From Lachnospiraceae bacterium (GTDB lineage: Bacteria > Bacillota > Clostridia > Lachnospirales > Lachnospiraceae), in NCBI GenBank assembly GCA_017433725.1, contig JAFRGQ010000016.1:1-53934 (forward strand): DNA of 53,934 nt, read 5' to 3'. The notes beneath the pieces are model-generated. The model had not been told where the DNA came from. It saw only the letters and a list, made by a program, of their open reading frames with translations, and searched no databases. This document shows positions 28,299-37,107 of this stretch, piece after piece. Position 1 is the stretch's first letter; every line of letters begins with the position of its first letter. A program made the position numbers and the translations under genes.

Positions 28299-28378
28299 AA
28301 TCTCAAATGCATGATCAAGCGCCTTCAGGTATCTGAAGAACGGGAAAAAGCAACACATTTTAATAGAAAGAGAGAACT

Positions 28379-29557
28379 ATGTACAATTCCTTCTTAATTA
28401 AGTATGGTGAGATTGGCCTTAAAGGCGACAACAGACACATTTTTGAAGATGCACTCGCAAAACGGATCCGGACGGTCCTCACGAGAATCGACGGAGATTT
28501 CGAGGTGAGAAAGACACGCGGACGAATTTATGTCTTCTGCAGCGGGGACTGGAATTTTGACGAGACGGTCGATCGCCTGTCACACGTGTTCGGTATTGTC
28601 GGGATCTGCCCGGTCGTTATCTACGACAGCTGCGACATTGAACAGCTCAGAGAGCATATGGTAGAGTACCTGAATGAGGAGCATCCGGACTGCACATCAA
28701 CCTTTAAGGTCAAAGCCCGCCGTGTGGACAAGGAATATCCGCTCACATCCATGGAGGTCGATGCGGAGCTCGGCGAGGCTATTCTCATGGCAAATCCGAA
28801 GATGAAGGTCGATGTTCACAATCCGGAAATCGTCTTTGACGTCGAGATCCGAGAAGAGATCTATATTTACTCAAAGGTGATTCCGGGTCCGGGCGGCATG
28901 CCGGTCGGAACTGCAGGGCGTGCCATGCTTCTTCTCTCCGGCGGCATCGATTCACCTGTCGCAGGCTGGATGGTAGCGAAGCGCGGCGTTACGATTGATG
29001 CGGTGTATTTCCATGCACCTCCGTACACATCGGATCGTGCAAAGCAGAAGGTTGTCGACCTTGCGAAAATCATTGCGCAGTACACCGGTCCGATTCGACT
29101 GCACATTGTAAATTTCACGGATATACAGCTATACATTTATGATCAGTGCCCGCACGAGGAACTCACGATCATCATGCGCCGCTATATGATGCGTATCGCG
29201 GAACATTTTGCTGCGGAGAACGGTGACATGGGTCTTGTCACCGGAGAAAGCATAGGTCAGGTCGCGAGCCAGACCATGCACAGCCTGCTCTGTACAAATG
29301 CAGTCTGCGAGTTACCGGTATATCGTCCGCTCATCGGATTTGATAAGAATGATATCGTAGATATCTCCCGCAGAATCGGTGCATACGATACGTCTATTCT
29401 GCCGTACGAGGATTGCTGCACGATTTTCGTGGCCAAGCATCCTGTTACGAAGCCTCAGCTCAAGATCATAGAGAGAAGTGAGACGAAATTGAAAGAGAAG
29501 ATAGAGGAGCTGATGGCGACGGCTATAGAGACGGCAGAACTTGTCATTGCAAAATAA
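28379..29557 (+). CDS. thiI: tRNA 4-thiouridine synthase ThiI
   Basis: Adenylates and thiolates U8 of tRNA to s4U, a near-UV sensor. It is 392 residues. An N-terminal ferredoxin-like part and THUMP domain (about 1-165) are followed by the PP-loop ATPase domain with SGGIDS at 187-192. The C-terminal rhodanese-like domain of the E. coli enzyme is absent, as in many Firmicutes. In such forms a dedicated desulfurase donates the sulfur directly, consistent with the cysteine desulfurase gene upstream. GAAAGAGAG precedes the ATG. Its 3' end faces truA across a bidirectional hairpin. Confidence 0.95.
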   Translation: MYNSFLIKYGEIGLKGDNRHIFEDALAKRIRTVLTRIDGDFEVRKTRGRIYVFCSGDWNFDETVDRLSHVFGIVGICPVVIYDSCDIEQLREHMVEYLNEEHPDCTSTFKVKARRVDKEYPLTSMEVDAELGEAILMANPKMKVDVHNPEIVFDVEIREEIYIYSKVIPGPGGMPVGTAGRAMLLLSGGIDSPVAGWMVAKRGVTIDAVYFHAPPYTSDRAKQKVVDLAKIIAQYTGPIRLHIVNFTDIQLYIYDQCPHEELTIIMRRYMMRIAEHFAAENGDMGLVTGESIGQVASQTMHSLLCTNAVCELPVYRPLIGFDKNDIVDISRRIGAYDTSILPYEDCCTIFVAKHPVTKPQLKIIERSETKLKEKIEELMATAIETAELVIAK

Positions 29558-29603
29558 TATCTGTATAAATATCAGATGACGCTGACAAAAATTTTGCTCA
29601 GGT

Positions 29604-29626
29604 CTCGCGAGTATTGCGCGATGAAG
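29604..29626 (-). repeat. Dispersed 58-nt-spaced repeat, truncated copy R3
   Basis: The last part of the element, TCGCGAGTATTGCGCGATGAAG on the plus strand, matches the end of the copies at 31044 and 44878. The other CTTCATC box is not found, so this is a partial copy. It stands one base before hairpin copy F, on the same side and in the same orientation as R2 and R4. Confidence 0.6.
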
Positions 29627-29627
29627 A

Positions 29628-29699
29628 AAAAAGGCTGCCGTATGAAGGAGCAACGCCACATTGTTTCGTGGAGGTACTGCTTCATACGGCAGCCTTTTT
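29628..29699. terminator. Bidirectional terminator between thiI and truA (family copy F)
   Basis: A perfect 20-bp inverted repeat joins 29628-29647 (AAAAAGGCTGCCGTATGAAG) with 29680-29699. CCAC and GTGG pair again inside. The A and T tracts on both ends make it work in both directions for the convergent genes. Confidence 0.95.
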
Positions 29700-29709
29700 A
29701 ATCTATAGC

Positions 29710-30462
29710 TTAATTATATTTTACTTCCATCAGCGTCAGCCCTCTCGCCGGAGCTGTGGGACCTGCAAGATTCCTGTCTTTCGCTTCCAGAAGCTCTTTC
29801 ATGGAGAACGGATCTCTTTTACCTTCTCCGACCTCGATCAATGTCCCGACCAGTATGCGGACCATGTATTGAAGGAAGCCTTCCCCGATGAATTCCAGAT
29901 CGATCTCATCCGGAGTCTCGATGATGTGGATGGCGTACAGCTTGCGTACTGTAGATTTCCTCATGCGCGGATTTCCGCAGAAGCTCCGGAAATCATGTTC
30001 ACCCCGGAGCTGGATTGTTGCCACTTTCATGGCGGCAGTGTCGAGGGTTCCTCTGTATTCATAGAGATATTTCCGGTCAAATACATGGTAGGATTTGTCC
30101 TTGCAGATTCTGTAAAGATAAGTCTTCTGCGAAGCATTGTAGCGGCTGTGGAATCGGGGAGCTGCGACGGCGACGGAAGTGACACCGATATCGTCCGGTA
30201 GATATTCGTTGAGATAATCACGAATCTCATCCGGCGTTTTATCGGTTTCCAACCGGAACTGCGCTACTTGTCCCCTGGCATGTACACCTGCATCTGTGCG
30301 GCCTGCCCCGTGGACATCCACAGGAGAGTCAGGGGAACCGTCGACCATGCGCGTGAGAATCGTCTCGAGCTTCTGCTGGATCGTGTTGTCGGTATCCCCC
30401 TGCTTCTGCCATCCGTTATAGCGGGTACCGTCATATTGTACAATCATTCGGTAGTTCGTCAT
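29710..30462 (-). CDS. truA: tRNA pseudouridine(38-40) synthase
   Basis: Forms pseudouridine at positions 38-40 of the tRNA anticodon arm. It is 250 residues, a normal size. The catalytic aspartate is D57 in GAGRTDAGVHA. The N terminus MTNYRMIVQYDGTRYNGWQ is the usual family start. Later conserved segments include YNASQKTYLYRI-type and HDFRSFCGN. AGAGGAA stands six bases before the ATG on the minus strand. It is downstream of a small membrane protein gene in the same direction, so they may share a transcript. Its terminator is hairpin copy F. Confidence 0.96.
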   Translation of the reverse strand: MTNYRMIVQYDGTRYNGWQKQGDTDNTIQQKLETILTRMVDGSPDSPVDVHGAGRTDAGVHARGQVAQFRLETDKTPDEIRDYLNEYLPDDIGVTSVAVAAPRFHSRYNASQKTYLYRICKDKSYHVFDRKYLYEYRGTLDTAAMKVATIQLRGEHDFRSFCGNPRMRKSTVRKLYAIHIIETPDEIDLEFIGEGFLQYMVRILVGTLIEVGEGKRDPFSMKELLEAKDRNLAGPTAPARGLTLMEVKYN

Positions 30463-30517
30463 GTATATTCCTCTTTACATGTACTTCCGTGCAGGCGTTT
30501 AGTCTGAACGATGTTCG

Positions 30518-30958
30518 TCAGTTTTTCGCTTCGGTATCCGATATATCTCCGGCTATAGTGGAATCACTGTAATTGGTGTATACTTCAGAGCCGGGCAGAT
30601 CATAACCTGATGTTCCGGAAGAAGCTGTGCTGTCGAAGGAACCTGTTATCGAAGTGGAAGTCTGCTCAGCGGCAACGGCAGCAGACTCTTCTTTATCTTT
30701 CTTCCGGCCCCATCTGGATTCTTTGGGTTCCTTTGGCTGTTTTGGCTCTTTCGGTTCCTTCTCGGCAGATTTCCTGAACGCGAAGGAGATCAGGAATCCC
30801 GTGAGAATCGGATTGAACATGAATACGCAGGCAAACAGCATGCGATATGTGAATAACATCTCCGCAAGGAACACCATGTACATGCCGATGACTGCAGCTG
30901 CGATACTGACTGCGATTGCCAGTATTGAAAGGAATACTTTCTGTAGAGTGAGTTTCAC
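30518..30958 (-). CDS. Small two-span membrane protein with Lys-Glu-Pro repeats
   Basis: Not recognised. Choosing GTG at 30958 gives 146 residues. AGGAGGTGAT, a full-length match to the 16S anti-Shine-Dalgarno, ends five bases before it. An ATG two codons upstream would lie too close to that site. Two membrane spans (about 8-30 and 36-58) are followed by a charged linker, KEPKEPKQPKEPKES, then a Lys-rich stretch. A Ser/Thr/Ala-rich tail makes up the last 60 residues. The tail contains no cysteine or obvious sorting motif. A divergent gene pair on the other side encodes an efflux operon. It may be co-transcribed with truA. Function unknown. Confidence 0.65.
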   Translation of the reverse strand: MKLTLQKVFLSILAIAVSIAAAVIGMYMVFLAEMLFTYRMLFACVFMFNPILTGFLISFAFRKSAEKEPKEPKQPKEPKESRWGRKKDKEESAAVAAEQTSTSITGSFDSTASSGTSGYDLPGSEVYTNYSDSTIAGDISDTEAKN

Positions 30959-31043
30959 GAGCATCACCTCCTGTTTTATACTACTTAAACTATAACATAA
31001 ATTAGAATAGGATGCGCATTTTTTTGCGCTTGCAAAGCAAATA

Positions 31044-31117
31044 TGCGCGATGAAGCCAGATTTCACTTTGCGCGCGTAACGCAGACTCACGTCACGAGTA
31101 TTGCGCGATGAAGAATA
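31044..31117 (-). repeat. Dispersed 58-nt-spaced repeat, copy R1
   Basis: On the plus strand TGCGCGATGAAG occurs at 31044-31055 and again at 31102-31113, exactly 58 bases apart. Between them are CAGATTTCACTTTGCGCGCG and ACTCACGTCACGAGTATT, shared with R2 and R4. Unlike the other copies it has no family hairpin next to it. It sits between the divergent membrane-protein and HlyD genes. Confidence 0.85.
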
Positions 31118-31162
31118 AAAACTCGAAATAATGATTAAGGACACAATGTGGTGACAGTTATC

Positions 31163-31171
31163 TGCTATAAT
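31163..31171 (+). promoter_or_regulatory. Extended -10 promoter of the efflux operon
   Basis: TGCTATAAT is a perfect extended -10. No clear -35 is seen. Start near 31178 leaves about 70 nt before the first ATG. Confidence 0.55.
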
Positions 31172-31250
31172 ACTCAGTTAAATACTGCCGGATATTGTGG
31201 TAGAATATTGGGGATCTTGATTGAACACAGATTTCCGAAGGGGGATTTTG

Positions 31251-32651
31251 ATGAATAACAGCGGATTTTCCGGAAAAAAGGCAGGCATCATTATAGCCGT
31301 GACCATCTGTGCGGTCATCGCCGTCTTTTTTCTGATTCGATACCTGAATGATACGTCCTATAAGGAGGATGATCAGGTAGTCTATGTGACGGATGTGGCA
31401 ACACTGACCGGGCAGAGTATCTCCGATGGAATTGTCAACCGTTACGGCGGGATCGTTGAATCACAGGAGACATGGAGCTGTACCGCCAACTCTGATTATA
31501 CGATTCAGGCTGTTCTTGTCGAAGTCGGTCAGGAGGTCACTGAGGGACAGGCCCTGTTTGTCTACGATGTTAATACTCTTGAAAATACTCTTGAGCAGCA
31601 GAAGATAGACCTTGAGCGTCTTAATGCGGAACTCGAAAGTCTCAAAGATACCATTGCAGCGCTCGAAAAGGAAGCAAAATCTGCAGACAAATCGCTGAGA
31701 GCCAATTACACGATCCAGATCAAACAACAGGAGCTCGAGAGAAAGCAGAAAGAATACGATATCCAGTCCAAGCAGAAAGAAATAGAGCTCACGGAAAAGA
31801 ACATAGCCAATTCAACGGTCACGAGCCAGATCTCCGGAGTCGTCCAGTCCATACGGGATTCCGAGACGCAGGCTAGCGATTACAATTCCGGAGACACTTC
31901 CTTTATTAAGATCATAAAAACCGGTGAACTCCGTGTAAAGGGTACAGTTAATGAGCAGAATATCGGAATGCTGACGGAGGGTATGCCTGTCATCGTGAGA
32001 AGCCGTGTCGACGATACACAGATCTGGAGAGGTACTATTTCCAAGATCGACAGGGAGAACCAACAGACGAATAAGTATGCGGATATGTACGGAACCGATA
32101 ACGGGTCCGGAACAAACTATCCGTTTTACGTAGATCTTCCTACAAGTGAAGGCCTCATGATGGGTCAGCATGTTTATCTCGAGCCGGATCTCGGTCAGGA
32201 AGATACAGGGACGGCGGAAGGAATCTGGCTTGATGAGTGGTATGTCGATGAGAGTGATGAAAACGCCCCGTTCGTATGGGTCGATGACGGGGAAGGGAAG
32301 CTTGTAAAGCGCGATGTCATAATCGGCGAGCGCGACACTGAGATGGGGACCCTGCAGATTCTGTCGGGTCTTGAACTGACCGATCTCATCGCCTTTCCGG
32401 ATGTGAATTGTTCGGAAGGAGCTAAGACAGAGAAGGCTGAATACACGACCGGCGGTGCGGACGGAGGTTACACCGGCGAGGAAGAGGGCTACGTTCCATC
32501 AGAAGACTACACAGGTCAGGGAGAGGATTACGTTCCATCAGAAGACTACACAGGTCAGGGAGAGGGTTATGCTCCGGTAGAAGGCGGTCCTGAGGAAAAC
32601 TTTATGGGAACAGAGGTCATGAATTCGGGTATGGCAACGGACGCTGCCTGA
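31251..32651 (+). CDS. HlyD/MacA-like efflux adaptor, first copy
   Basis: Membrane-anchored adaptor of a MacAB/YknXYZ-type exporter, 466 residues. An N-terminal span (about 8-30) leads to a lipoyl-like half (WSCTANSDYTIQAVLVEVGQ), then a coiled-coil hairpin at about 105-190 rich in Glu, Lys and Leu. The second lipoyl half and a beta-barrel with TGELRVKGTVNEQNIG follow. The C-terminal tail is low complexity and holds a 13-residue tandem repeat, YVPSEDYTGQGED, encoded by two 39-base copies near 32490-32567. AAGGGGG precedes the ATG at 31251; the longer TTG frame at 31221 is rejected. It is the first gene of a four-gene operon that encodes a second adaptor. Confidence 0.85.
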   Translation: MNNSGFSGKKAGIIIAVTICAVIAVFFLIRYLNDTSYKEDDQVVYVTDVATLTGQSISDGIVNRYGGIVESQETWSCTANSDYTIQAVLVEVGQEVTEGQALFVYDVNTLENTLEQQKIDLERLNAELESLKDTIAALEKEAKSADKSLRANYTIQIKQQELERKQKEYDIQSKQKEIELTEKNIANSTVTSQISGVVQSIRDSETQASDYNSGDTSFIKIIKTGELRVKGTVNEQNIGMLTEGMPVIVRSRVDDTQIWRGTISKIDRENQQTNKYADMYGTDNGSGTNYPFYVDLPTSEGLMMGQHVYLEPDLGQEDTGTAEGIWLDEWYVDESDENAPFVWVDDGEGKLVKRDVIIGERDTEMGTLQILSGLELTDLIAFPDVNCSEGAKTEKAEYTTGGADGGYTGEEEGYVPSEDYTGQGEDYVPSEDYTGQGEGYAPVEGGPEENFMGTEVMNSGMATDAA

Positions 32652-32657
32652 GGGTGA

Positions 32658-32716
32658 GCTCTGCGGAGGGCGCTTACGCGCTGTGTACGTCACTGCAAGA
32701 ACGTCGAGACGTTCTT
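32658..32716 (+). repeat. Dispersed double-hairpin element, copy R6
   Basis: GCGGAGGGCGCTTACGCGC and ACGTCACTGCAAGAACGT match copy R5 closely. AAGAACGT (32697-32704) pairs with ACGTTCTT (32709-32716) around CGAG, with compensating C-to-T and G-to-A changes relative to R5. It starts seven bases after the adaptor stop and lies inside the operon, before the ATPase gene. Confidence 0.85.
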
Positions 32717-32809
32717 TATATGTGAGACGAAAGAACAGCAGGAAATCCTTATAATACAGTGTGAGACGTCCATCGCCTCTATAGGCAGTGACGGTAAAAC
32801 GAGGCATGT

Positions 32810-33475
32810 ATGATAATAGAATGCAGGCACATCTATAAAACTTATAAGACCGGTCGGATTGAATTTCCGGCACTCAAGGATATCAATCTCGAAGTGGAAG
32901 AAGGGGATTACCTTGCAGTCATGGGGCCTTCGGGGTCGGGTAAATCGACCCTGATGAACCTCATCGGGTGTCTCGATGTTCCGACGGAGGGCACTCTCCT
33001 TCTTGATGGGGAAGATGTCGGAAAATGCAGCGAGGATCGCATGTCAGATATTCGCCTTTACAAATTAGGATTCGTCTTTCAGACTTTTCATCTTCTACCT
33101 CATCAGACCGCACTTGAAAATGTCGAACTTCCGCTGACATATGCACATGTTCCGAGAGCAGCCAGGCGGGAAAAGGCTATGAAGGCTCTGGAAAGGGTAG
33201 ATCTTGCGACGCATTGGGACCACCTTCCGACGGAGCTGTCCGGCGGTCAGAAGCAGAGAGTCGCGATCGCGAGAGCAGTTATCAATGAACCGAAGATCCT
33301 TCTGGCAGATGAGCCGACCGGTGCGCTGGATTCCGCATCGGGGGAGAGGATCATGGAAATTTTCAAAGAACTTAACCGGAGCGGCGTCACAGTAATCATG
33401 ATAACACATGACCGCGATATCGCCGCCCACGCTGAGCGTGTCGTGGAAATACGCGACGGAGTACTTAAATGTTGA
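32810..33475 (+). CDS. ABC transporter ATPase, MacB/LolD/YknY type
   Basis: Cytoplasmic ATPase that powers the exporter or efflux pump encoded by the neighbouring genes. It is 221 residues. Walker A is GPSGSGKS near 43-50, Q-loop QTFHLLPH, signature LSGGQKQR, Walker B LLADEPTGALD, and the H-loop MITHDRD. The sequence falls in the MacB/LolD class, which works by mechanotransmission with FtsX-type permeases. GAGG lies before the ATG. Its 3' end overlaps the second adaptor by seven bases, so translation is coupled. Confidence 0.93.
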   Translation: MIIECRHIYKTYKTGRIEFPALKDINLEVEEGDYLAVMGPSGSGKSTLMNLIGCLDVPTEGTLLLDGEDVGKCSEDRMSDIRLYKLGFVFQTFHLLPHQTALENVELPLTYAHVPRAARREKAMKALERVDLATHWDHLPTELSGGQKQRVAIARAVINEPKILLADEPTGALDSASGERIMEIFKELNRSGVTVIMITHDRDIAAHAERVVEIRDGVLKC

Positions 33476-35703
33476 CAAATCACATGAAACAGGCTAAGAA
33501 AATTCTGGCAGTCCTTATTACGCTTGCCCTCATTGCAGGTATTGTCGGCAGCGTCATTTATGCTGTTCAGAGATCTTCCCGCAAGAAAATCACCGTCTAT
33601 CGAGCGAGTGAGCTGAATTACGGCGGATACGGCTTCGACGCCGGCAGCACTATGGAAGGGTATGTGACTGCGGATGCGGCACAGAACGTCTACGCTTCCG
33701 GGGAGCTGGTGGTAAAGGAGATCCTGGTAAGAAGAGGGCAGGAGGTTTTTGTAGGAGATACTCTGCTTACATACGATACGGACAAAACACAGATGAATCT
33801 GGAAAAGGAAGAACTCTCGCGGCAGCAGATTCAGTTGCAGCTGGATGTTGCTATGCGAAATCTGGCGACGCTTGAAAAGCTGAAACCTGTCTCCGAGACC
33901 GAGGAGGTTGAGGAGGGATACACTGATGAAGAGGGCTGGGAGATTATTGAAATCGGCGAAGAAGATGAGAGCCAGCCGGAAGAGACGCCCTATAAGGATG
34001 CGATCTGCTATAGCGTGCTGAATGCAGATTCGCTCGCATATAATCGAGGTGATATTCTTGTAATTTCGGAGGAGGACCTTGACCCGAGTGAAACAGAAGG
34101 AATGACGGAAGAGGAGATCGCGGAATATATACGGGAGCTTACGGAAGAATCTGAGCTGCAGCTTGGTTCGGAGAGCAACCCGTACCGATTTCTGTGCCGG
34201 AACGGTGCCGTCATAGAGGCTTCCTTTATTCATCACATGAAACAGCTCGCTGAGGAGAAGAACAGATCGATCTATATTCAACTCGAAGTCCGCGAAGACG
34301 ATACTGCGGAAGGGAAGCTCGTTGAAGCCTGGGAGATGGATGCATCGCGGTTCGTAAAAGTTCCCCGGGATTGGTATGCCAGGGTGATCGTGGAGGATTA
34401 TATTGCGACGCCAACCCCGAGACCGACTGCAAAACCATCCGGGACCATACCTCCGTCGCCGACGATGCCCGCATCACCGACACCGACGCAGGAAGTGACA
34501 GGAAGCGTCACTCCGACGACAGACCCTTCGGAGTCTGATGAGTCGGATGTGCCGGATGATTCGGGAGATATGAGTGATGTGACGCCGACGCAGGAACCGG
34601 GCGAGACCGGGATACCTGATATAACGGAACCTGTCACCGGAATACCGGATGATTCATCTTCCGAAAGTGCGGATCCATCCGGTACGGAACCGGAAACGAC
34701 ACAGCCGCCGGCTGCCGATGATTCACACGATGCAGCTCCTTCCGGCTCAGAGAACGGTTACAACGGTGCTCTGTCAGGTGCTTCCTGGCCGAACCGGAAA
34801 GGCGGCACGGGTCTCGAATATGCCACTGCCAATATCACAACACAGTATCTGATGACTGCCATGGCCGTAACGGATTCATCCGATGCCACGAAGAACAGTA
34901 AGGCGGATAGCAATCAGATTGCGGCTGCTCTGGGTCTTATTACATCCGACGCACAGATGACTGCCGATGAAATAAAAGAGGCAAAAAAACAGGAGCAGCA
35001 GACCATAAAGTCACTTAAGCTGGATCTGCGTGAATCGAATCTGAAAATAGAGGCCGCAAAAAAGGCCGTCGACGAAGGAGTGGCCAAGGCTAAGATGAAC
35101 GGTGTTGTAAAATCCGTCACTGATCCGGATGCCGCGCAGGCGTCAGGATCGCCGATTGTCCAGGTGACGGCGGCTGAAGGCCTTTTCGTGAGGAGCGCTC
35201 TGCCGGAAAACCTCTATGACACTGTTCACGTCGGTGACTTTGTGAATATTATGTCATGGACGACCGGTCAGTCATTTTCCGGGCGAATACGTGATATCTC
35301 ACCTTACCCTGATACAAGCGGTATGTTCGGATACGGAAACGGGACAACGTACTATCCCATGACGATTTATATTTCCGGATCCGGCGAAACACTCAGTGAC
35401 GGGGAATGGATGCAGGTAACCGTGGACAAGAGCGCGGGAGATGCCGTGGACCGGACGACGGATGCCCTGTATCTTTACAAAGCGTTCATACGCGAGGACA
35501 GTGACGGAAAATATGTCTTGAAGCGGGGGGACGACGGAAAACTTGTAAAGACTTATGTTGTGACCGGTGAGCTGTCCTTTGAGGGTTATGAGATCTTATC
35601 GGGCGTGACCGGTGATGACTGGCTCGCTTTCCCATACGGTCGCAATCTCTCGGAGGGACTGGATACAAGAGAGGGTACTATAGATGAGTTTTATGCATCC
35701 TGA
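33469..35703 (+). CDS. Large HlyD-like adaptor with inserted domain and Pro/Thr spacer
   Basis: Second adaptor of the operon, 744 residues, about twice the usual length. An N-terminal span (about 8-28) and a lipoyl-like half (VYASGELVVKEILVRRGQ) are followed by a first coil. An acidic inserted domain of about 180 residues then occurs, and after it a Pro/Thr/Ser-rich spacer (about 316-425) with TPTPRPTAKPSG. The second coil (KSLKLDLRESNLKIEAAKKA) and the barrel (LFVRSALPENLYDTVHVGDFV) complete the adaptor. The start overlaps the ATPase stop, and GGAG lies seven bases before it. An alternative ATG is at 33484. The spacer is typical of surface-exposed proteins. Substrate unknown. Confidence 0.8.
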   Translation: MLTNHMKQAKKILAVLITLALIAGIVGSVIYAVQRSSRKKITVYRASELNYGGYGFDAGSTMEGYVTADAAQNVYASGELVVKEILVRRGQEVFVGDTLLTYDTDKTQMNLEKEELSRQQIQLQLDVAMRNLATLEKLKPVSETEEVEEGYTDEEGWEIIEIGEEDESQPEETPYKDAICYSVLNADSLAYNRGDILVISEEDLDPSETEGMTEEEIAEYIRELTEESELQLGSESNPYRFLCRNGAVIEASFIHHMKQLAEEKNRSIYIQLEVREDDTAEGKLVEAWEMDASRFVKVPRDWYARVIVEDYIATPTPRPTAKPSGTIPPSPTMPASPTPTQEVTGSVTPTTDPSESDESDVPDDSGDMSDVTPTQEPGETGIPDITEPVTGIPDDSSSESADPSGTEPETTQPPAADDSHDAAPSGSENGYNGALSGASWPNRKGGTGLEYATANITTQYLMTAMAVTDSSDATKNSKADSNQIAAALGLITSDAQMTADEIKEAKKQEQQTIKSLKLDLRESNLKIEAAKKAVDEGVAKAKMNGVVKSVTDPDAAQASGSPIVQVTAAEGLFVRSALPENLYDTVHVGDFVNIMSWTTGQSFSGRIRDISPYPDTSGMFGYGNGTTYYPMTIYISGSGETLSDGEWMQVTVDKSAGDAVDRTTDALYLYKAFIREDSDGKYVLKRGDDGKLVKTYVVTGELSFEGYEILSGVTGDDWLAFPYGRNLSEGLDTREGTIDEFYAS

Positions 35704-35715
35704 CGGGAGGTTATG

Positions 35716-36963
35716 ATGATAGAAAACATACGGCTTGCCTTTCAGGGAATATTTTCTCATAAGCTGAGATCGTTCCTGACCATGCTCGGCGTCATCATAG
35801 GAATCGCATCCATCATAGCTATCGTTTCGACGATTCAGGGTACAAATGAACAGATCATGCAGAATCTGATCGGTGCCGGCAATAACGCGGTGACGATCTC
35901 CTTAAGGCAGGGTGACGGCGAATACTACATGGATTCGGGTCTTCCGACCGGGGTCACTCCGGTGACGGATGAACAGAAAGAATCGATCAGGAAGATTCCG
36001 GCAGCAGCGGACGCCACATTTTACGTTACGAGATCATATGTGGACGGTATAACAAGCGTCAATGCATCGCTGAGCAGCGGGCGCGCATTGGGAATAGATA
36101 CACATTATCTGTCGACGTGCGGATATGAGGTTTACAGCGGGAGACCGTTCACCGAGAATGACTACAAAATGTTCCATAAGGTCCTGCTGCTGGATGAAAC
36201 GGCGGCCGGAATACTTTTCCCGGATGAAAGTCCGATCGGTAAAGTTGTGGAGGTGAGATCCGAGCCGTTCACGGTCGTCGGTCTGATACGGAAAGCTGAC
36301 AAGTTCCAGCCGGTCATCGAATCGTACGAGGACTATATGACATATACACAGGAAGCATACGGGATGGTCCTGATGCCGGATGCCAGTTGGCCGATCGTAT
36401 TCCTGTATGATGAGCCGGAGAATTGTTCTGTCCGTGCGGTAAGGACAGAGGACATGAGTTCGGTCGGACGTGATGCAGAGAGTATCATGAATGAATCGGT
36501 CGCCGGAGGCGGGGATATATCTTACCACGCCGAGGACCTTCTGGAGAAAGCAAGAAATAAGCAGGAGCTCAGCGCGAGCACCAACAATCTTCTGATCTGG
36601 GTCGCAAGCATTGCTCTGCTCGTAGGCGGTATCGGAGTCATGAATATCATGCTTGTCTCCGTCACAGAGCGTACTTCGGAGATAGGTCTGAAGAAAGCAA
36701 TCGGCGCCAAAAAGAGGACAATTCTTTTCCAGTTTCTCACCGAGTCTGCGGTCCTGACCAGCATGGGAGGGGTGATCGGTGTGGCGGTAGGAATTATTCT
36801 TTCACAGATCATCTCACGAGTCACTGCAACACCGGTATCTATATCGGTGCCCGCAATCATACTGAGTGTGGCATTTTCAATGCTGATCGGCATCGTGTTC
36901 GGGATTCTGCCGTCCATCAAGGCGGCCAATCTGAATCCGATTGATGCACTGAGAAGTGAATAA
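35716..36963 (+). CDS. MacB/FtsX-type ABC permease
   Basis: Permease of the exporter, 415 residues. An N-terminal span with LTMLGVIIGIASIIAIVS is followed by a MacB-like extracellular domain (about 45-285). Three C-terminal spans include the conserved NIMLVSVTERTSEIGLKKAIG loop and end LNPIDALRSE, the standard finish of the family. Two adjacent ATG codons are possible; the one at 35716 is five bases from GGGAGG and fits better than 35713. Together with the ATPase and the two adaptors it resembles B. subtilis YknXYZ, which protects against a toxic peptide. That role here is inferred from homology only. Confidence 0.93.
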   Translation: MIENIRLAFQGIFSHKLRSFLTMLGVIIGIASIIAIVSTIQGTNEQIMQNLIGAGNNAVTISLRQGDGEYYMDSGLPTGVTPVTDEQKESIRKIPAAADATFYVTRSYVDGITSVNASLSSGRALGIDTHYLSTCGYEVYSGRPFTENDYKMFHKVLLLDETAAGILFPDESPIGKVVEVRSEPFTVVGLIRKADKFQPVIESYEDYMTYTQEAYGMVLMPDASWPIVFLYDEPENCSVRAVRTEDMSSVGRDAESIMNESVAGGGDISYHAEDLLEKARNKQELSASTNNLLIWVASIALLVGGIGVMNIMLVSVTERTSEIGLKKAIGAKKRTILFQFLTESAVLTSMGGVIGVAVGIILSQIISRVTATPVSISVPAIILSVAFSMLIGIVFGILPSIKAANLNPIDALRSE

Positions 36964-37030
36964 AAGATTTCGACTGAGATTTCAGGACTCGTATGATAGT
37001 CCCGGTGCGGGATTTAGGGCCGGCTGAGAT

Positions 37031-37065
37031 AAAAAAGAAGGAGCTGTCACAAGTGGGACAGCTCC
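37031..37065 (-). terminator. Terminator of the HPr-like gene (family copy G)
   Basis: GGAGCTGTC (37040-37048) pairs with GACAGCTCC (37057-37065) around an eight-base loop. On the minus strand the stem is followed by CTTCTTTTTT. This is the shortest of the eight related hairpins and lies between convergent genes. Confidence 0.88.
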
Positions 37066-37107
37066 GATAATAAACGCTATTCTGATATTTCTGTCGCAGG
37101 ACAGAAG

